Part shown: positions 1 to 8,048 of the stretch, one piece after another
How positions within the stretch are numbered: the stretch's first letter is position 1
Layout: each line of letters starts with the position of its first letter
Source of the DNA: Brachionus koreanus
Taxonomy: Eukaryota; Rotifera; Eurotatoria; Ploima; Brachionidae
Assembly (NCBI GenBank): GCA_016987375.1
Contig: PJRA01000143.1
Coordinates: 209,857 to 222,202 of the forward strand
Length of the DNA stretch: 12,346 nt
Reading direction: 5' to 3'
Position numbers and translations under genes: made by a program
The notes under the pieces: generated by a model
Told to the model about the DNA's origin: nothing
The model's input: only the letters and a program-made list of their open reading frames with translations
The model's database searches: none

Positions 1-340
1 AAGCCAAAGAGAGAGAAGTTTAGAATGTGTGTGTTTGATGTGCTTTCAAGAGCTTTTGATTAGTAAACATTATTTGTTTAGTACAATTTAAAATTTTAAC
101 AAAAGATATAATAAAAGTTATGTGTTCACATCTTGAAAGCGTGATGTCATGTGACATCACAACACCGTCAACCAAAAATACATTAAAGGCATAACCCATA
201 GTCTTGTGATCAAGAAAGAAGAAACACAATGGGTACGAATACCGTTAGCACGATTTTTGCAACAATGTCTCATGACAGTGACAAAATGAACATGCAAACA
301 ATGACAAGCAATTCATTCAGTCGCTAACAATTAAACTAAA
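1..340. other. Intergenic DNA with palindromes, no recognised gene
   Basis: No gene is recognised here. The composition is a little less A+T-rich than most of the window. A near-perfect 20-nt palindrome lies at 141-160 (9-bp arms GTGATGTCA/TGACATCAC around TG), and a smaller TGTG-TT-CACA lies at 121-130. The segment gtgctttcaaga at 39-50 pairs with tcttgaaagcgtg at 131-143, so the 5' end could fold into a larger hairpin. The minus strand has a 69-codon open frame at 20-229, but it shows no motif I know. The segment could be the edge of an unidentified repeat. Confidence 0.5.
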
Positions 341-349
341 AATATGTAC

Positions 350-566
350 TGATAGCTATCATTGGGCTATCATCTAAAAGCAATAAAATAGTTACCTAGA
401 GGGTTTTGGAAACCTCAAGCTCAATAGAATACTGTAGTATTCTGTGTGTAGAAAGTGGAATATCAATATTTTGAGTAATGGCGAAAGCCCTAGTACCTGA
501 AACTGATGTTTGGGCAAAAAGTACTGGGTTTAGCTTGTCTACAGTAAGTTACCACATAGACAAGCA
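350..566. other. Cluster of short perfect hairpins, possible structured RNA or element
   Basis: At least six short hairpins lie head to tail in about 215 bases. They are GATAGC/GCTATC (near 351-372), GAGG-GTTT/AAACCTC (near 399-417), AGAATAC-tgta-GTATTCT (near 426-443), GGC-GAAA-GCC (near 480-489), CCTAGTAC/GTACTGGG (near 489-528) and GCTTGTCTA/TAGACAAGC (533-541 with 557-565, 15-nt loop). The density and exactness of the stems, plus a GNRA-type loop, exceed what the A+T-rich surroundings offer. I could not match it to a tRNA, snRNA, hammerhead or group I/II core. It may be a structured transcript or part of a repeat family; no function is assigned. Confidence 0.4.
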
Positions 567-946
567 CATTTTATTATATTTTTTGCAACATATAATAAAT
601 GTCAAATTTTCTAATTCAGTTTTTTAATTTGCCTTATTTTGATAACTTCAATGACATAAATAATAGTCTAGAAAAATAGGACCTATATTCTCTTCGACAT
701 ATATCTCTTGATAGAATGATATCTCTTGTCTAAAGAACGCTATTTTTGAAAAATTAAACTGAAAAAAATGACTGAACGCATGACAAAAACGGCTAATAAG
801 TGAAAAAACCTTGGAATATTTTTATACAAGACTGATGAATAGCTTAATGATCAATAGATCAATGCTGGATTTGCAACATTATAGCTTTCTATTTAAAATA
901 ATTAAACTTTGAATTCAAAAATTTTATTTAAAAATTTAATGTTATA
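567..946. other. A+T-rich intergenic DNA with a small 18-bp tandem motif
   Basis: No gene is seen. Three related copies of the motif atat(t)ctctt begin near 684, 701 and 719, giving a period of about 18 bp; two copies (701-710 and 719-728) are identical over ten bases. The remainder is poly-A/T-rich sequence. Confidence 0.4.
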
Positions 947-1636
947 ATATTTTGAGGTTCTACATGACCAACATACTTTCAAATCTTTTCAATATACTAA
1001 TAAAACTTTTCAGCATACCTATTTTTCATCCAAGCATACTTTACTTTTTAACATATTTACTTCTGAAAAACATACCTCCCTTTTTAAAAAACCAAAAAAT
1101 TATTTAACATACTCAATTTTTAAATAAAAAATATATTTGATATCAATTTTTAATTTTTTTAAAAAATATATTAGTTTAATTCAATTTTTTATAAATGCAC
1201 TGGCTGCTTTTATTTGACCACCACGTTTGGGTTTGTTCAAGAACTTATTAGACTGCCTTTCAAAAGGAGCTAATACTCATTTACTTGCACAATAATTCAT
1301 ATTTAGAGTGTTTGTTAGCCAATTGTTTGCATTTGCTTTATTTTAGTTTAGTTATCTTCTAGGTCTGCATCCACATCGTTTAATCTTTTTTATAGTTTTT
1401 TGATATGTTCGGTTTGTCTTATAAACAATATCTTTTTTCCATTTTTTTTAAATTTTTAAAATTTTGTTCAATTCTATTTTAATTTTAAGTGTGTTAAAAA
1501 GATTTTAGTATGTTATTAAGGTTTTTTGTATGTTAAAAATGCAAGTATGTTGTGATGAAAAATTGGTATACTAAAAAGTTTTGTCTGTATGTTTAATAGT
1601 TTTATCAGTATGTTAAAACAATAACTCCATATTTTG
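947..1636. mobile_element. Non-autonomous inverted-repeat element (MITE/foldback type) with 8-bp target duplication
   Basis: The arms at about 955-1090 and 1490-1628 are imperfect inverted copies of each other. The reverse complement of the right arm follows the left arm through AAAACTTTTcAGcATACC, TTTTTCATC, AACATACTT and CTTTTTAA, at roughly three quarters identity by eye. Both arms are built from an AACATAC-like word (GTATGTT on the right) recurring about every 20 bases. The same eight bases, ATATTTTG, lie directly outside each end (947-954 and 1629-1636), as expected for a target-site duplication. The termini read AGGTT and, on the opposite strand, GGAGTT. The centre has no transposase-like frame, so the element is non-autonomous. 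An 8-bp duplication fits hAT, P or Merlin-type groups, but the superfamily is not established. Confidence 0.72.
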
Positions 1637-1834
1637 AAAAGCTTTTAAAAATCAATTATATTAATTCTTATTTTTAATTTTTAATTTTTATAAAATAAAA
1701 TAAATGAATTTTTTATGACCACTAGCCCATTGTTTAACCTTAAAAGTGAATTTTTTTGTTTTCTTATAAAAATTGGGGGAAAAAGTGTTTATACTTTCCA
1801 CATTTGTAGCTTAAGGAGATTCCCCCAAAATACT

Positions 1835-1961
1835 GCAATGGATACCGCAAGACAGGCAATTACTTGGAGGGCAGCAATAATGAAAGAGCTCACTGAAATA
1901 GGAATGACATGGAGTGAAGCAATGGTAAAGGCTTAAGATCTAGTTGAGTGGAAATCACATG
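1835..1961 (+). pseudogene. LINE (non-LTR retrotransposon) ORF2 C-terminal fragment
   Basis: The frame around 1841-1961 encodes the sequence word ITWR..IMKELTEIGMTWSEA, then a stop at 1934-1936 where the family usually has Gln, then D-L-V-E-W-K-S. It matches the C-terminal tail of a common group of non-LTR retrotransposon ORF2 proteins (pattern TWRRTIEKELKEIGMTWGEA...AQDRVRWR). In intact elements this tail follows the reverse transcriptase and endonuclease-bearing polyprotein. Only this tail is preserved: the upstream part of the same frame (from 1715) is A+T-rich filler without domain sequence, and the internal stop confirms decay. The base composition here is clearly less A+T-rich than the flanks. 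I am confident of the LINE origin and less sure of the clade. Confidence 0.8.
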
Positions 1962-1964
1962 ACA

Positions 1965-3465
1965 ATTTAAGCTTCTAACTTTAGGTGTCAAATTATTTGA
2001 TAAATTTTTCAAGGCAAAATTTTATCAAAAGATGAGCAAAAAAGCTTTAAAAAGTTTGAGGTCTTCTAATGTCAACAAAAATTAGATAGACAAATGTGCA
2101 TTTTTTTAAACTCTTAAGTTAGTATAAATGTTATGATAATGAATGATCACGTATTTTGTTAATATTCATTCGTTTAAGCCAGTGAGCGCACTATTAGATA
2201 CAGTTAAGTTTAGTTAATTATTTTTTTGTTAAAAATATGCTTTAGTTTAAATCAATAATTAAATAAAAAGATTAGTAGATTTTTTTAAAAGGAAAATCAT
2301 GCTGTTAAGCAACTTTTTTAAAAAATTTTCTCAAAAAAAGATTATTAAAAAAAAAAGTAACAGTAGGCTTTCGAGGATCGAATTTAAAATCGATTTTTGA
2401 TTTATTTATGATTGAAAAACTGCTTTTATTTAAAAATTAAATCCTTTAAGCCACTTTAATTTTCATGGGAAGAGTAACTGCAGTAATTTACCTTTAAAAT
2501 CTATAAATATAAATACTTTAGATCTAAATTTTAAATTTATTTTTATTTTAAATTTCGTATCTAAATAAGTGTTGTGTAAATTTATTGTATAATTGTATTA
2601 TGAAATCATTTTTTTATATATTGTCGGAAGCATACACAAGTTTTTTTCAATATATACTTTAAAATAAAAAACATAATCAATTAGCTTATAGATTAAATTT
2701 GTTTAGCACATTTTCAAGTGTCTTAGCGTAACAAAATGCAAAATCTCACGGGCGTTTGTGTTAGGTAATCCACTTAACTTAAAACAGATTCGTAATCAAC
2801 TTAAACAAATAAATTGACACTCATTTTATTCTTGTGTAAGTCAAAATTGCATGACAATAAATTTTTTTTTTTGCTAATAAAAACGAGAAATTTTTATTTT
2901 TTTTCTCCAGTTAGACTTTTAATTTTGTGAAATTTTACATTCAATTTGAATTAAGAAAAATAACTCTCAAAAGAATGTCAAAATGAAATAATAAAGAGAA
3001 AGACAGGAATATGTGCAAAAGTTGCATTTCACTTTTAAAAGCTTTTTAGAGTTGAATTTTGACGTTCTCTTTCTCATTCATGCAAGAAAATATTTTATGT
3101 AACACAAATATATCCTATTTTAAAAAAAAAATAGTTGGTTCCCTTTCCTTTTTTTTTTTATTTTTTAGCTAAGATAAAATTTTAGTTCATAAAATTAAAA
3201 GTTAAGCTTTTTTTCGGTCAAAAATTTTGTGTATTTTAAAAAGTTGGATATTTCTGATCATAGTATCTTTGTAATTCTAAAATTTATAGCCATATTAAAT
3301 GCCCAAATAAAGTTACATGACTAAATTCTTGTTTATTGTATTATAAAAAATTTTATAAAATGAAAGCCTTTAAATTAATCGCTTAAGAAATGCCACCACA
3401 AGTTTTAAATAGATCATTTCGAAATTGTGATGATTGATATTTTCAATTATGATAACAGAATTTAA
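1965..3465. other. A+T-rich intergenic DNA, no gene seen
   Basis: No open frame with recognisable protein sequence was found on either strand. The sequence is dominated by A and T runs. Modest inverted repeats occur near 2517-2567 (tttagatctaaat with atttcgtatctaaa) and around 2137-2171 (aatgaat/attcatt). A pair of gagaaag/ctttctc segments lies near 2996 and 3068. None is strong enough to call an element. Confidence 0.5.
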
Positions 3466-3471
3466 TAGTTG

Positions 3472-3640
3472 GATCCATCTCGACCAGATCAGCCAGTGGT
3501 GAAAAGAGGATGCTTTGATATAAAGGTGATGTTGTGTGTGCTGGAGTGGAATCTTAAAGGCATTTTTGATTACTGTTCAACTCACCTACTGCCCAAGTCT
3601 GTAAAATCTGTGAAGATTGATTGCGATTTATTTTCAATCT
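3472..3640 (+). pseudogene. Probable mariner-family transposase fragment
   Basis: The frame starting at 3472 reads about 56 codons to a TGA near 3640. It contains D-Q-P-V-V-K, then K-V-M-L-C-V, E-W-N-L-K-G-I-F-D-Y, L-L-P-K-S and I-D-C-D-L. These follow, in order, the mariner transposase segment that usually reads G-E-Q-P...K-K-V-M-L-C-I-W-W-D-x-K-G-I-I-x-Y-E-L-L-P...I-N-S-D-x-Y, which lies between the first and second catalytic aspartates of the DD(34)D domain. A few residues are inserted before LLP. Neither catalytic Asp region is preserved, so this is a dead scrap. In another frame just upstream, W-I-H-L-D resembles the W-I-H-Y-D segment that precedes it in the family; that is weaker. The GC content is higher than in the surroundings. 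Confidence 0.6.
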
Positions 3641-3679
3641 GATTTATATTGAGTTGAATTTCACAGATTTTGCAGACTT
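3595..3679. repeat. Hairpin with 20-bp stem, miRNA-precursor-like geometry
   Basis: AAGTCTGTAAAATCTGTGAA at 3595-3614 pairs with 3660-3679 along all 20 positions, with one G-U pair and no gaps. The 45-nt loop holds a second small stem (gattga 3615-3620 with tcaatc 3634-3639). The left arm lies inside the mariner-like frame, so a duplicated inverted scrap of transposon is the simplest explanation. The arm length is also that of a small-RNA duplex. Confidence 0.6.
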
Positions 3680-4965
3680 TTAATTTTTAAAAATCGGAAG
3701 TTTAGTATGAAATTTTCCATAGCCTAACCAGACCAAGCTGAGGAAAGGTGTGCTGAATTTTTGACTCCAAAAGTCGTGAATGAGAAGAATTCAATTACTT
3801 GATAATAGATAGCTAAATAGTTAAAATAGCATGATCGTTTCTATTTTGAAGAAAATTATCTCTTCTTTTTTATTGATTAATTATAACAAGTCTTAAAAAA
3901 AGGCAAAATTTTTTTGACTCAGCCTATTATTAATTTAAAAATAAAGAAATAAAAAGTATATACTACTCTAGACTTTTATTTAAAAATAAAGATTCGGATA
4001 ATAAGCTTGATGAGAGAGAAATTTAATTATTTACGACTCTTCAATTTTTTTTTCAAACAAAATAGCATATTCTTCTTGAAGAAGACAAGTAATAAAATGG
4101 GAATAAATTTTTATTAGAATTTAATAGAAAATGATTTTTAAAATTTGCTGATTTTTACCATTATTTTGTAAATTTTAAGTTGTATCATGTTGCATTTGTA
4201 GGCCTAATTTTTTCTCATTACTGAATCAAATTGCTACTTTTAAATTTATTTAAAATTTTTTTGAGAAAACTATCGCCTTCTACTGTCATGTTAAACTAGC
4301 AGCTGCTGATTATGATAGACTTTTTTGCTTTTGACTTTTATTATTTTATTCTTTAATTTATAATTTGGCTAGAAGAGACTTTTGTTAAATGCGTTAGATA
4401 AAAGAAATTAATAAAAAATATAGAGACAGATTATTTATTTATTAAGAAATTACTTTAACAGTTTAATTAAACAGATTCATTGTCTATTTCTAAATTTTTG
4501 TTGTACTATATTAGATTACTTATCTTTTTTTTTGTCAGAAACAGATTTAATTATAAAAATGGATTAATTTATTATGACCATGACACATTGTCAAGTCTTT
4601 TGGCTTGACTTAAAATTTTTTTTTTTGAAAAAAATTCATTTTCAAAATCTTAACCGACCACACAGAGCAAGATTCACTAAAAAAATTTAGAATCAACAAC
4701 GCTTTTATATAGCAATTTTAAGCTTTTAAAAATTTAGTTAAAATTTTTTTAATAAAATGACTTTTTTTCTTAACAGCTTTTTTTTTGTTTTGAAATGACT
4801 TTTGAACAACTCTGAGTACAATTAACTTTGTCAAGTTTCTTTTTAATTAATTTTTTTCGTAATTCCACTTTGATTCATGGTAAAAAAAATTAAAATAATT
4901 TTTTGTATTTAATAAGTGACTACCTGATCAATAAAAGAAAGTTTTAAATAAAAAATAAATAAATT
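3680..4965. other. A+T-rich intergenic DNA, no gene seen
   Basis: No protein-coding or RNA gene is supported. A short GTCAAG-TCTTTTGG-CTTGAC hairpin lies near 4592-4611, and a 10-bp palindrome AGCAGCTGCT lies near 4299-4308. The rest is poly-T/poly-A-rich sequence of the kind seen throughout the window. Confidence 0.5.
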
Positions 4966-4969
4966 TAAT

Positions 4970-5068
4970 CATTATTTATTAGTTTTTTTTCTTTACCCTT
5001 TAGATATAAAAAAATTGTTAAAAAATGTATTTACACTAATTTAATAATTTTAAAGATCTGGTGATTAT
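4970..5068. repeat. Direct repeat, copy A (partner at 6229-6338)
   Basis: The segment 5001-5067 matches 6271-6338 in the same orientation. Both contain tagatataaaaaaa, tgtatttacactaattt, aataatt and atctggtgatta, differing by about one indel and a handful of substitutions. The similarity continues upstream into a ctttaccc block, where copy B carries about 11 extra bases. Because copy B abuts a LINE reverse-transcriptase remnant, copy A may be a second broken copy of the same element. No coding motif was recognised in it. Confidence 0.65.
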
Positions 5069-5207
5069 TATTTTCATTAATTCATGAGTAAAAGAGTTAA
5101 ATTTAGAGTAAATAAAAAATAATTAAAAAATATTTTTAAAGTATTTATCAAAGAGAGCAACTTGCTCTGACTCATAAAAAAATTTGTGTTTCATTTAAAT
5201 TTGTTTT

Positions 5208-5282
5208 GTTGCTCCTGTTGTGTAGTGGTTACAACACTTGACACCCAATCAGGAGGTCGTGGGTTAGAATCCTCAACAACAA
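5208..5282 (+). tRNA. tRNA-derived sequence (degenerate, CCC anticodon position), probable pol III promoter head
   Basis: A cloverleaf can be drawn. The D stem GTTG/CAAC (5217-5220 with 5232-5235) encloses a loop with TAGTGGTTA, close to the A box. The anticodon stem CTTGA/TCAGG (5237-5241 with 5249-5253) encloses the seven-base loop CACCCAA, with CCC at the anticodon position (Gly). The T loop region reads GGGTTAGAATCC, one base from the B-box consensus. The invariant T33 is A, the T stem pairs at only about three positions, and the acceptor stem is incomplete (GTTG with CAAC). It is therefore a tRNA-derived retroposon head, not a working tRNA gene. Confidence 0.6.
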
Positions 5283-5334
5283 GAAAGGGGAGGTAACAAG
5301 CAGAAAAATGGGATAAATATTTAATGCGAAACAC

Positions 5335-5463
5335 AGATGTAGAATTGGAACCTGGAATGTAAGAAGCGAAACATCAAGGTGTGCTCAGGCAGCAATGGTC
5401 ATGGATAAATATGGATTATAGGTCTTAAGTATTAAGAAACTCGCCGGACAGGATCAGGCCAAA
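5335..5463 (+). pseudogene. LINE endonuclease (APE-type) N-terminal fragment
   Basis: From 5341 the frame reads R-I-G-T-W-N-V-R-S, then M-V-M-D-K-Y-G-L, an in-frame stop at 5419-5421, V-L-S-I and a G-Q-D-Q-A-K ending. In non-LTR retrotransposons the apurinic-like endonuclease domain begins with this pattern: the catalytic Asn of the T-W-N-V-R motif, then the helix preceding the L-x-I-x-E-x-R-W strand. Here the catalytic Glu is replaced (I-K-K) and the domain stops after about 40 codons in an A-rich run. It is clearly non-functional. It probably comes from the same broad LINE type as the C-terminal fragment at 1835-1961. Confidence 0.75.
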
Positions 5464-5631
5464 TAAAAAAAATTGTTTTACTGATTCCAGCTTAAGAGCT
5501 TCTTTTTACATATCTTGTATAATTGTAATCAAATTCTTTTAATTTTCTTTCCGAAATTAATAATAAATCAAAATGATATCTAAAAATAGGCTGGCAAAAT
5601 TGTTTTTACAAAAAACACACTAAATCTGGAC

Positions 5632-6231
5632 TAGCCATTTTTTGTTAGCAACCCAGTCTGCAAAGAGAGTAGAAACTTTTTTCAACATTTTTCCATTTTT
5701 GCTAAATTAAGCACAATCGCCGATTGCAAAACCTAAATATTATACTTTGTTATTACTCAGACTAAAACGGAACTTATTCAAAGTTTTCTCTTTACCGAAA
5801 GTAAGTGCAGTAGATTTATTGGCTTTGAAGTCAATCTTCCATAATTTAGCAAATTCAGAACATTTTTTAAGGAATATTTGACATTGACAAGCAGAGAGTC
5901 AAAGTACTACAATATCATCACAATAGGCTATAATTATATAATTGCAAAATATTTGTAATTGCTTTTCGCACTTATCTGAAGCTCTAGGCATTGTATTATA
6001 AGATCATTAATATAAAAATTAAATTGGTATGGTGAAAGAATATCACCTAGCTTGACCATATCAATCATTTTAATTTTATCATTACTTTTGTTATCATGGT
6101 TTACAATTATCTTCGAAATATTAAAGTATTTGTATAGAATACACCATTAGTCATTTGAATATTGTTCATTATTTTTTAAAATAGCCCATCTCTCTAAAAT
6201 TTACCAAACACTTTTGTTACATATAGAAAAA
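5632..6231 (-). pseudogene. LINE reverse transcriptase remnant
   Basis: Read on the minus strand, the order of motifs is that of a non-LTR reverse transcriptase. F-L-Y-V-T-K-V-F-G-K-F (6229 downward) corresponds to the F-L-D-x-T-K-A-F-D-K block, followed by stop, R-D-G-L-F. Next come I-L-Y-K-Y-F-N-I-S-K-I-I-V and G-D-I-L-S-P-Y-x-F-N-F-Y-I-N-D-L (about 6053-6001). Then Y-C-D-D-I-V-V-L (about 5927-5905) is the catalytic YxDD box, followed by F-A-K-L-W-K-I-D-F and K-S-T-A-L-T-F-G, and Y-L-G-F-A-I-G-D. At least one frameshift separates the L-S-P-Y block from the YCDD block, and several stops interrupt the frame. The catalytic Asp of the first block is Tyr, and the second Asp of that block is Gly. 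This is an old, inactive copy. Confidence 0.85.
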
Positions 6232-6338
6232 TTATTTTTAGATATTTTCTTTACCCAGCTAATTCGCTTTTAGATATAAAAAAAATAATTATGAATTGTA
6301 TTTACACTAATTTAATAATTCACAGAATCTGGTGATTA
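6229..6338. repeat. Direct repeat, copy B (partner at 4970-5068)
   Basis: This is the second copy of the roughly 100-bp repeat described at 4970-5068, in the same orientation about 1.26 kb away. It directly abuts the upstream edge of the minus-strand reverse-transcriptase remnant, so it is plausibly part of that element. Relative to copy A it has an extra agctaattcgc-like stretch near 6257-6267. Confidence 0.65.
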
Positions 6339-6339
6339 G

Positions 6340-7740
6340 AAGATGTTGTCAAATTATTTGTAAACAATCAGGAAAATAATTTAATTGCAGCTAATTTTAC
6401 ATGAATTAAACTATCATTTGAAACATTTAGCAACTAAACTACATTCATAAAGCTTTTTTTAGACAATATTTATACAATCTATATCTAAATATTCTTTTAT
6501 TAATCGCAGTGAATAATTAAGAAATTAAATTTAGCAATACTAAAGTAAAGTAATGTAAAATAATCATGTTAAATTTACAGAGTGATAAAAGCTTTTTTAA
6601 AGGTTTTTGTTGGCACACAACAATCGGATGAGATTGAAATTTGATTTTGCAAATCATGCATGGATTGAACAATATTTTCCTTTAAGTTTGCTTAAATATA
6701 GAAGTTTCCTTGGACTTGTACATAATTGTGCTTTTGTGACCGAAAAAAAGAAGAAAAAAATCATGCCAATTGTCATTTAATTAAATCAAGATTTTAAAAA
6801 AATTTATTGATTGAATTTTCTTCTAATTTTTTCGGCCTTTAAATAATGTATTCTCGGCATTTGTGACAGAATTAATTTGAGAAAATAAAATATTCTAGTA
6901 AAAAGCATTCTTTAATTTTAGTTCATTAGAGACTGCATAAACTATTCATCTATTAAGTGCACAATAATTATTTTATTAATTTGAAAGAAATTAATAATTA
7001 ATTATTAATTTTGATTAATTATTAAATTATTTAAAATCCATTAAATTATTATTTTCTTATAAGAAATTTAGAAATTTTCTTGTTGAATCAAAAAAGTTGA
7101 TAAATTGTCTAAAAAAATTTTTTTTCATATTTCTCAAAATTTTCTTTTCTTTACCTTTTCAACTACCGATAAAACTATTGTGCTAGTTTTTCATTTTTTG
7201 AGTTTCTTAAGCGGTTTGATATCATGTAAACTTTAGATCACAGCTTTTTTAAATCAAATCCTAATCGTGCCATTCTCAAACTAAGTCTGTAAATAAAACA
7301 GAAGTTAAACATTAATTATTTAGCTTAAAAATTTGAAAAATTAACCTCTTTGATTGAATAACACAGAAAAGTTGAAAATGTATTTAATTTGCCTAAAATA
7401 TAGATTGAAGAGTTTTTTTCCTTTTCTTTTTACTTGTTGATTTCATATCTAGCACTAAAGAAACGCTTTGTTTAAGACAGACATGAGACGACATTAAAAT
7501 TTTATCATTTGAATTTTTTTTTTTCTAAGATAGGATTTGAAGCATTTAAAAATCTATTAGGAGTTAAAATTTATGATTTTGCCTTCTCTTCAAATAATAT
7601 AGTAAAAATTATGCAAACAATGAAAGATTTTTTTTTAAGTAAAAATGTAAAAAGTGAATATTCAAAAGATAATTTTCCAATATTTCCATGCTGCTTTTAG
7701 TATTATATAAATACTATGACCCATTTGTATTAAAGTTGTA
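6340..7740. other. A+T-rich intergenic DNA, no supported gene
   Basis: Two moderate open frames exist on the plus strand, one at about 6602-6780 and one at 7509-7700, but neither starts with a convincing ATG context or shows a clear domain. The first contains R-L-K-F-D-F-A-N-H-A-W-I-E-Q, faintly like the R-L-x-F-A-x-x-H-x-x-W segment of Tc1-type transposases. The second is preceded by a T-rich tract ending in CTAAG, like a splice acceptor. A perfect palindrome TTTCTTATAAGAAA lies near 7053-7066. Otherwise the sequence is A/T runs. Confidence 0.4.
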
Positions 7741-7752
7741 ACAGTAAATTAC

Positions 7753-7980
7753 TCACTGATTCCTCAGTCATTTGTCCAAATTATTTTTGAAATTGTTTTT
7801 TGATACAAAATCAACAATGTACTGAGGTAGAATATTCCAAATAATGACTGTTTGCTAACCAAGATTCAATTTTTCTCTAAGAATGTATTTTCTATGTCTT
7901 GTCAAATTTAAAACATACTCAAAATTAATATATTTGTATCCATAGATTATTTAAAATATTAAATCACCTCTGATGCGTCT
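7753..7980 (-). pseudogene. LINE ORF2 C-terminal remnant
   Basis: The minus strand reads R-R-I-R-G-D-L-I, a stop, I-I-Y-G-Y, then I-I-W-N-I-L-P-Q-Y-I-V and N-N-F-K-N-N-L-D-K, ending in TGA at 7755-7753. This is the characteristic end of many non-LTR retrotransposon ORF2 proteins (R-R-x-R-G-D-L-I...N-x-W-N-x-L-P...F-K-x-x-L-D). At least three internal stops show that it is dead. It ends only about 70 bases before the opsin start codon, so this LINE either supplied or disrupted upstream opsin sequence. Confidence 0.8.
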
Positions 7981-8014
7981 AATTTTAACATTCTAAATCT
8001 TAAAAAAAAAATTT

Positions 8015-8048
8015 TATTTTTAGAATTGAAAATAGAAATAAAATTGTG
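8015..8048 (+). promoter_or_regulatory. Opsin 5' leader with candidate splice acceptor
   Basis: A T-rich tract ending in TTTTTAG (AG at 8022-8023) precedes 25 bases of leader and then the ATG at 8049. It has the form of an acceptor for a 5' UTR intron or for a trans-spliced leader, if this lineage uses one. Position -3 relative to the ATG is G, a favourable context. The GTG at 8046 is in frame but is not a likely start. Confidence 0.35.

Larger units (their letters stand above)
5208..5472 (+). mobile_element. Compact retroposon: tRNA-derived head, LINE endonuclease piece, A-rich tail
   Basis: Three parts occur in order. The head (5208-5282) is tRNA-like. The body includes the start of a LINE endonuclease domain (about 5335-5463). 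The tail is A-rich (5461-5472). The heptamer TTGTTTT follows an A/T run directly before the head (5201-5207) and directly after the tail (5473-5479), a plausible but short target duplication. Total length is about 265 bp, the size of a SINE. SINEs usually borrow the 3' end of a LINE; here the LINE-derived part comes from the 5' end of the coding region. Alternatives are an internally deleted LINE whose own 5' end is tRNA-like, or a chance neighbouring insertion. Confidence 0.6.

Noticed and set aside
20..229. 69-codon minus-strand open frame
   Set aside because: No recognised motif, and it spans palindromic sequence at 121-160; a chance frame or an unknown repeat is more likely than a gene.
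480..530. Hammerhead ribozyme from CTGATG and GAAA words
   Set aside because: The CTGATGA core is incomplete (CTGATGT), and GAAA lies on the wrong side, within its own GGC/GCC hairpin.
1715..1834. Upstream half of the 73-codon frame as a small gene with its own ATG
   Set aside because: This part is A/T-rich filler. Only the segment from about 1835 has protein-like sequence, and that is a LINE tail with a premature stop.
5208..5282. Functional tRNA-Gly gene
   Set aside because: T33 is A, the T stem and acceptor stem are poorly paired, and the sequence continues into LINE-derived DNA.
7509..7700. 63-codon plus-strand frame as a gene or exon
   Set aside because: It begins with TTG rather than ATG and has no known motif. 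The acceptor-like CTAAG before it is common in T-rich DNA.
8046..8048. GTG at 8046 as the opsin start
   Set aside because: An ATG follows directly at 8049 and animal nuclear genes rarely start at GTG.
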